From Clostridium_AM sp900759715 (lineage in GTDB: Bacteria; Bacillota; Clostridia; Clostridiales; Clostridiaceae), in NCBI GenBank assembly GCA_900759715.1, contig CAAEXF010000016.1, positions 1-64,000 on the forward strand: 64,000 nt of DNA, read 5' to 3'. This document shows positions 63,581-64,000 of this stretch, one piece after another. Position 1 is the first letter of the stretch. Each line of letters starts with the position of its first letter. The position numbers and the translations under genes are program-made. The notes beneath the pieces were generated by a model. That model ran no database searches and had not been told where the DNA came from. It saw nothing but the letters and a program-made list of their open reading frames with translations.

Positions 63581-63982
63581 ATGGCAGATGCTTTAAAGTT
63601 AAATATCCTTACTCCTGAAAAGGAATTTTATACTGGTGAAGTTACAGAAATAATAACAGACAGCACTCAAGGTCGTGTAGGAATACTTGCTGATCACATG
63701 CCTTTAGTAACAACATTAAGACCTGGTATTACAGAAATTACTGAAAAAGGTGGAAAGCAAATTAAAGTATTCACTTCAACTGGAATTATGGAAGTAAAAG
63801 ATAATGAAGTCAGAATTCTATGTGATGTATGCGAATTGCCTGAGGAAATTGACTTTAGAAGAGCTGAAGAAGCTAGAAAAAGAGCAGAAGAAAGATTAAA
63901 AAGTAAAAACCATGATAATCTTGATATAAGAAGAGCTGAGTTAGCTTTATCAAGAGCTCTTGCTAGATTAAAGTTACAATAG
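63581..63982 (+). CDS. atpC: ATP synthase F1 subunit epsilon
   Basis: The 133-residue regulatory subunit has an N-terminal beta sandwich (KLNILTPEKEFYTGEVTEII, GRVGILADHMPLVTTL, IKVFTSTGIMEVKDNEVRIL) and two C-terminal helices (RAEEARKRAEERL, RRAELALSRALARLKL). Start ATG 63581 behind AAGGAG; the longer in-frame extension to 63515 has no homology and is rejected. Last gene of the operon. Confidence 0.95.
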   Translation: MADALKLNILTPEKEFYTGEVTEIITDSTQGRVGILADHMPLVTTLRPGITEITEKGGKQIKVFTSTGIMEVKDNEVRILCDVCELPEEIDFRRAEEARKRAEERLKSKNHDNLDIRRAELALSRALARLKLQ

Positions 63983-64000
63983 GATAACTACTTAAATAAC

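Overview
The window is low-GC, tightly packed DNA from an endospore-forming Firmicute, most likely Clostridium sensu stricto. The basis is AT-rich codon use, strong GGAGG-type ribosome binding sites, TTG/GTG starts, spore genes (yabG, veg, a SipL-type coat protein, gerA-type receptor genes, spoIIR, ypeB, CotS-family kinases) and the atpIBEFHAGDC order. The species cannot be fixed from the sequence.

Layout. 1-1.2 kb: the end of a proline racemase-type gene and a TauE/SafE permease. 1.3-5.6 kb: a mannose-1-phosphate guanylyltransferase gene (manC) split by a 3.25 kb element that carries a large serine recombinase, a 3-methyladenine DNA glycosylase, a GIY-YIG protein and four small ORFs. Joining the two halves at a shared GACC restores an uninterrupted 355-codon gene. 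The predicted circular joint has perfect inverted arms placed symmetrically around an AC dinucleotide. This resembles the developmental recombinase elements of spore genes (sigK skin, spsM) and is the most interesting item here. 5.7-9.3 kb: a duplicated 109-residue protein module with a third, decayed copy, a chemoreceptor-like protein, a metallo-beta-lactamase-fold protein, and two copies of a structured repeat. 9.3-13.5 kb: a DMT permease, larC-larB and an orphan solute-binding lipoprotein.

13.6-28.2 kb is a spore-envelope region. It has two divergent GT4 glycosyltransferase/CotS-kinase pairs, a further CotS kinase, a CotS-like pseudokinase, yajQ, a GAGGACA-ended MITE-like repeat, yabG, veg, a SPOCS/LysM coat protein and the cyanophycin pair cphB-cphA. 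28.2-37.1 kb: ispE, a gerA-type operon preceded by a third copy of the structured repeat, spoIIR, a GT28-type glycosyltransferase and ypeB.

37.3-64 kb is mostly housekeeping: a PP-loop protein, pyrG, rho, rpmE, tdk, a DUF1385 protein, prmC, prfA, a ZIP transporter, a GltD-like oxidoreductase, the sua5/arginine phosphatase/rpiB/upp/dCMP deaminase/tagO/wecB string, and the full F1Fo ATP synthase operon.

How the parts may fit together (inference): the spore genes point to a heavily modified spore surface. The split manC would supply GDP-mannose for surface glycans only in cells or lineages where the element is cut out. No CRISPR array, rRNA or tRNA gene was seen.
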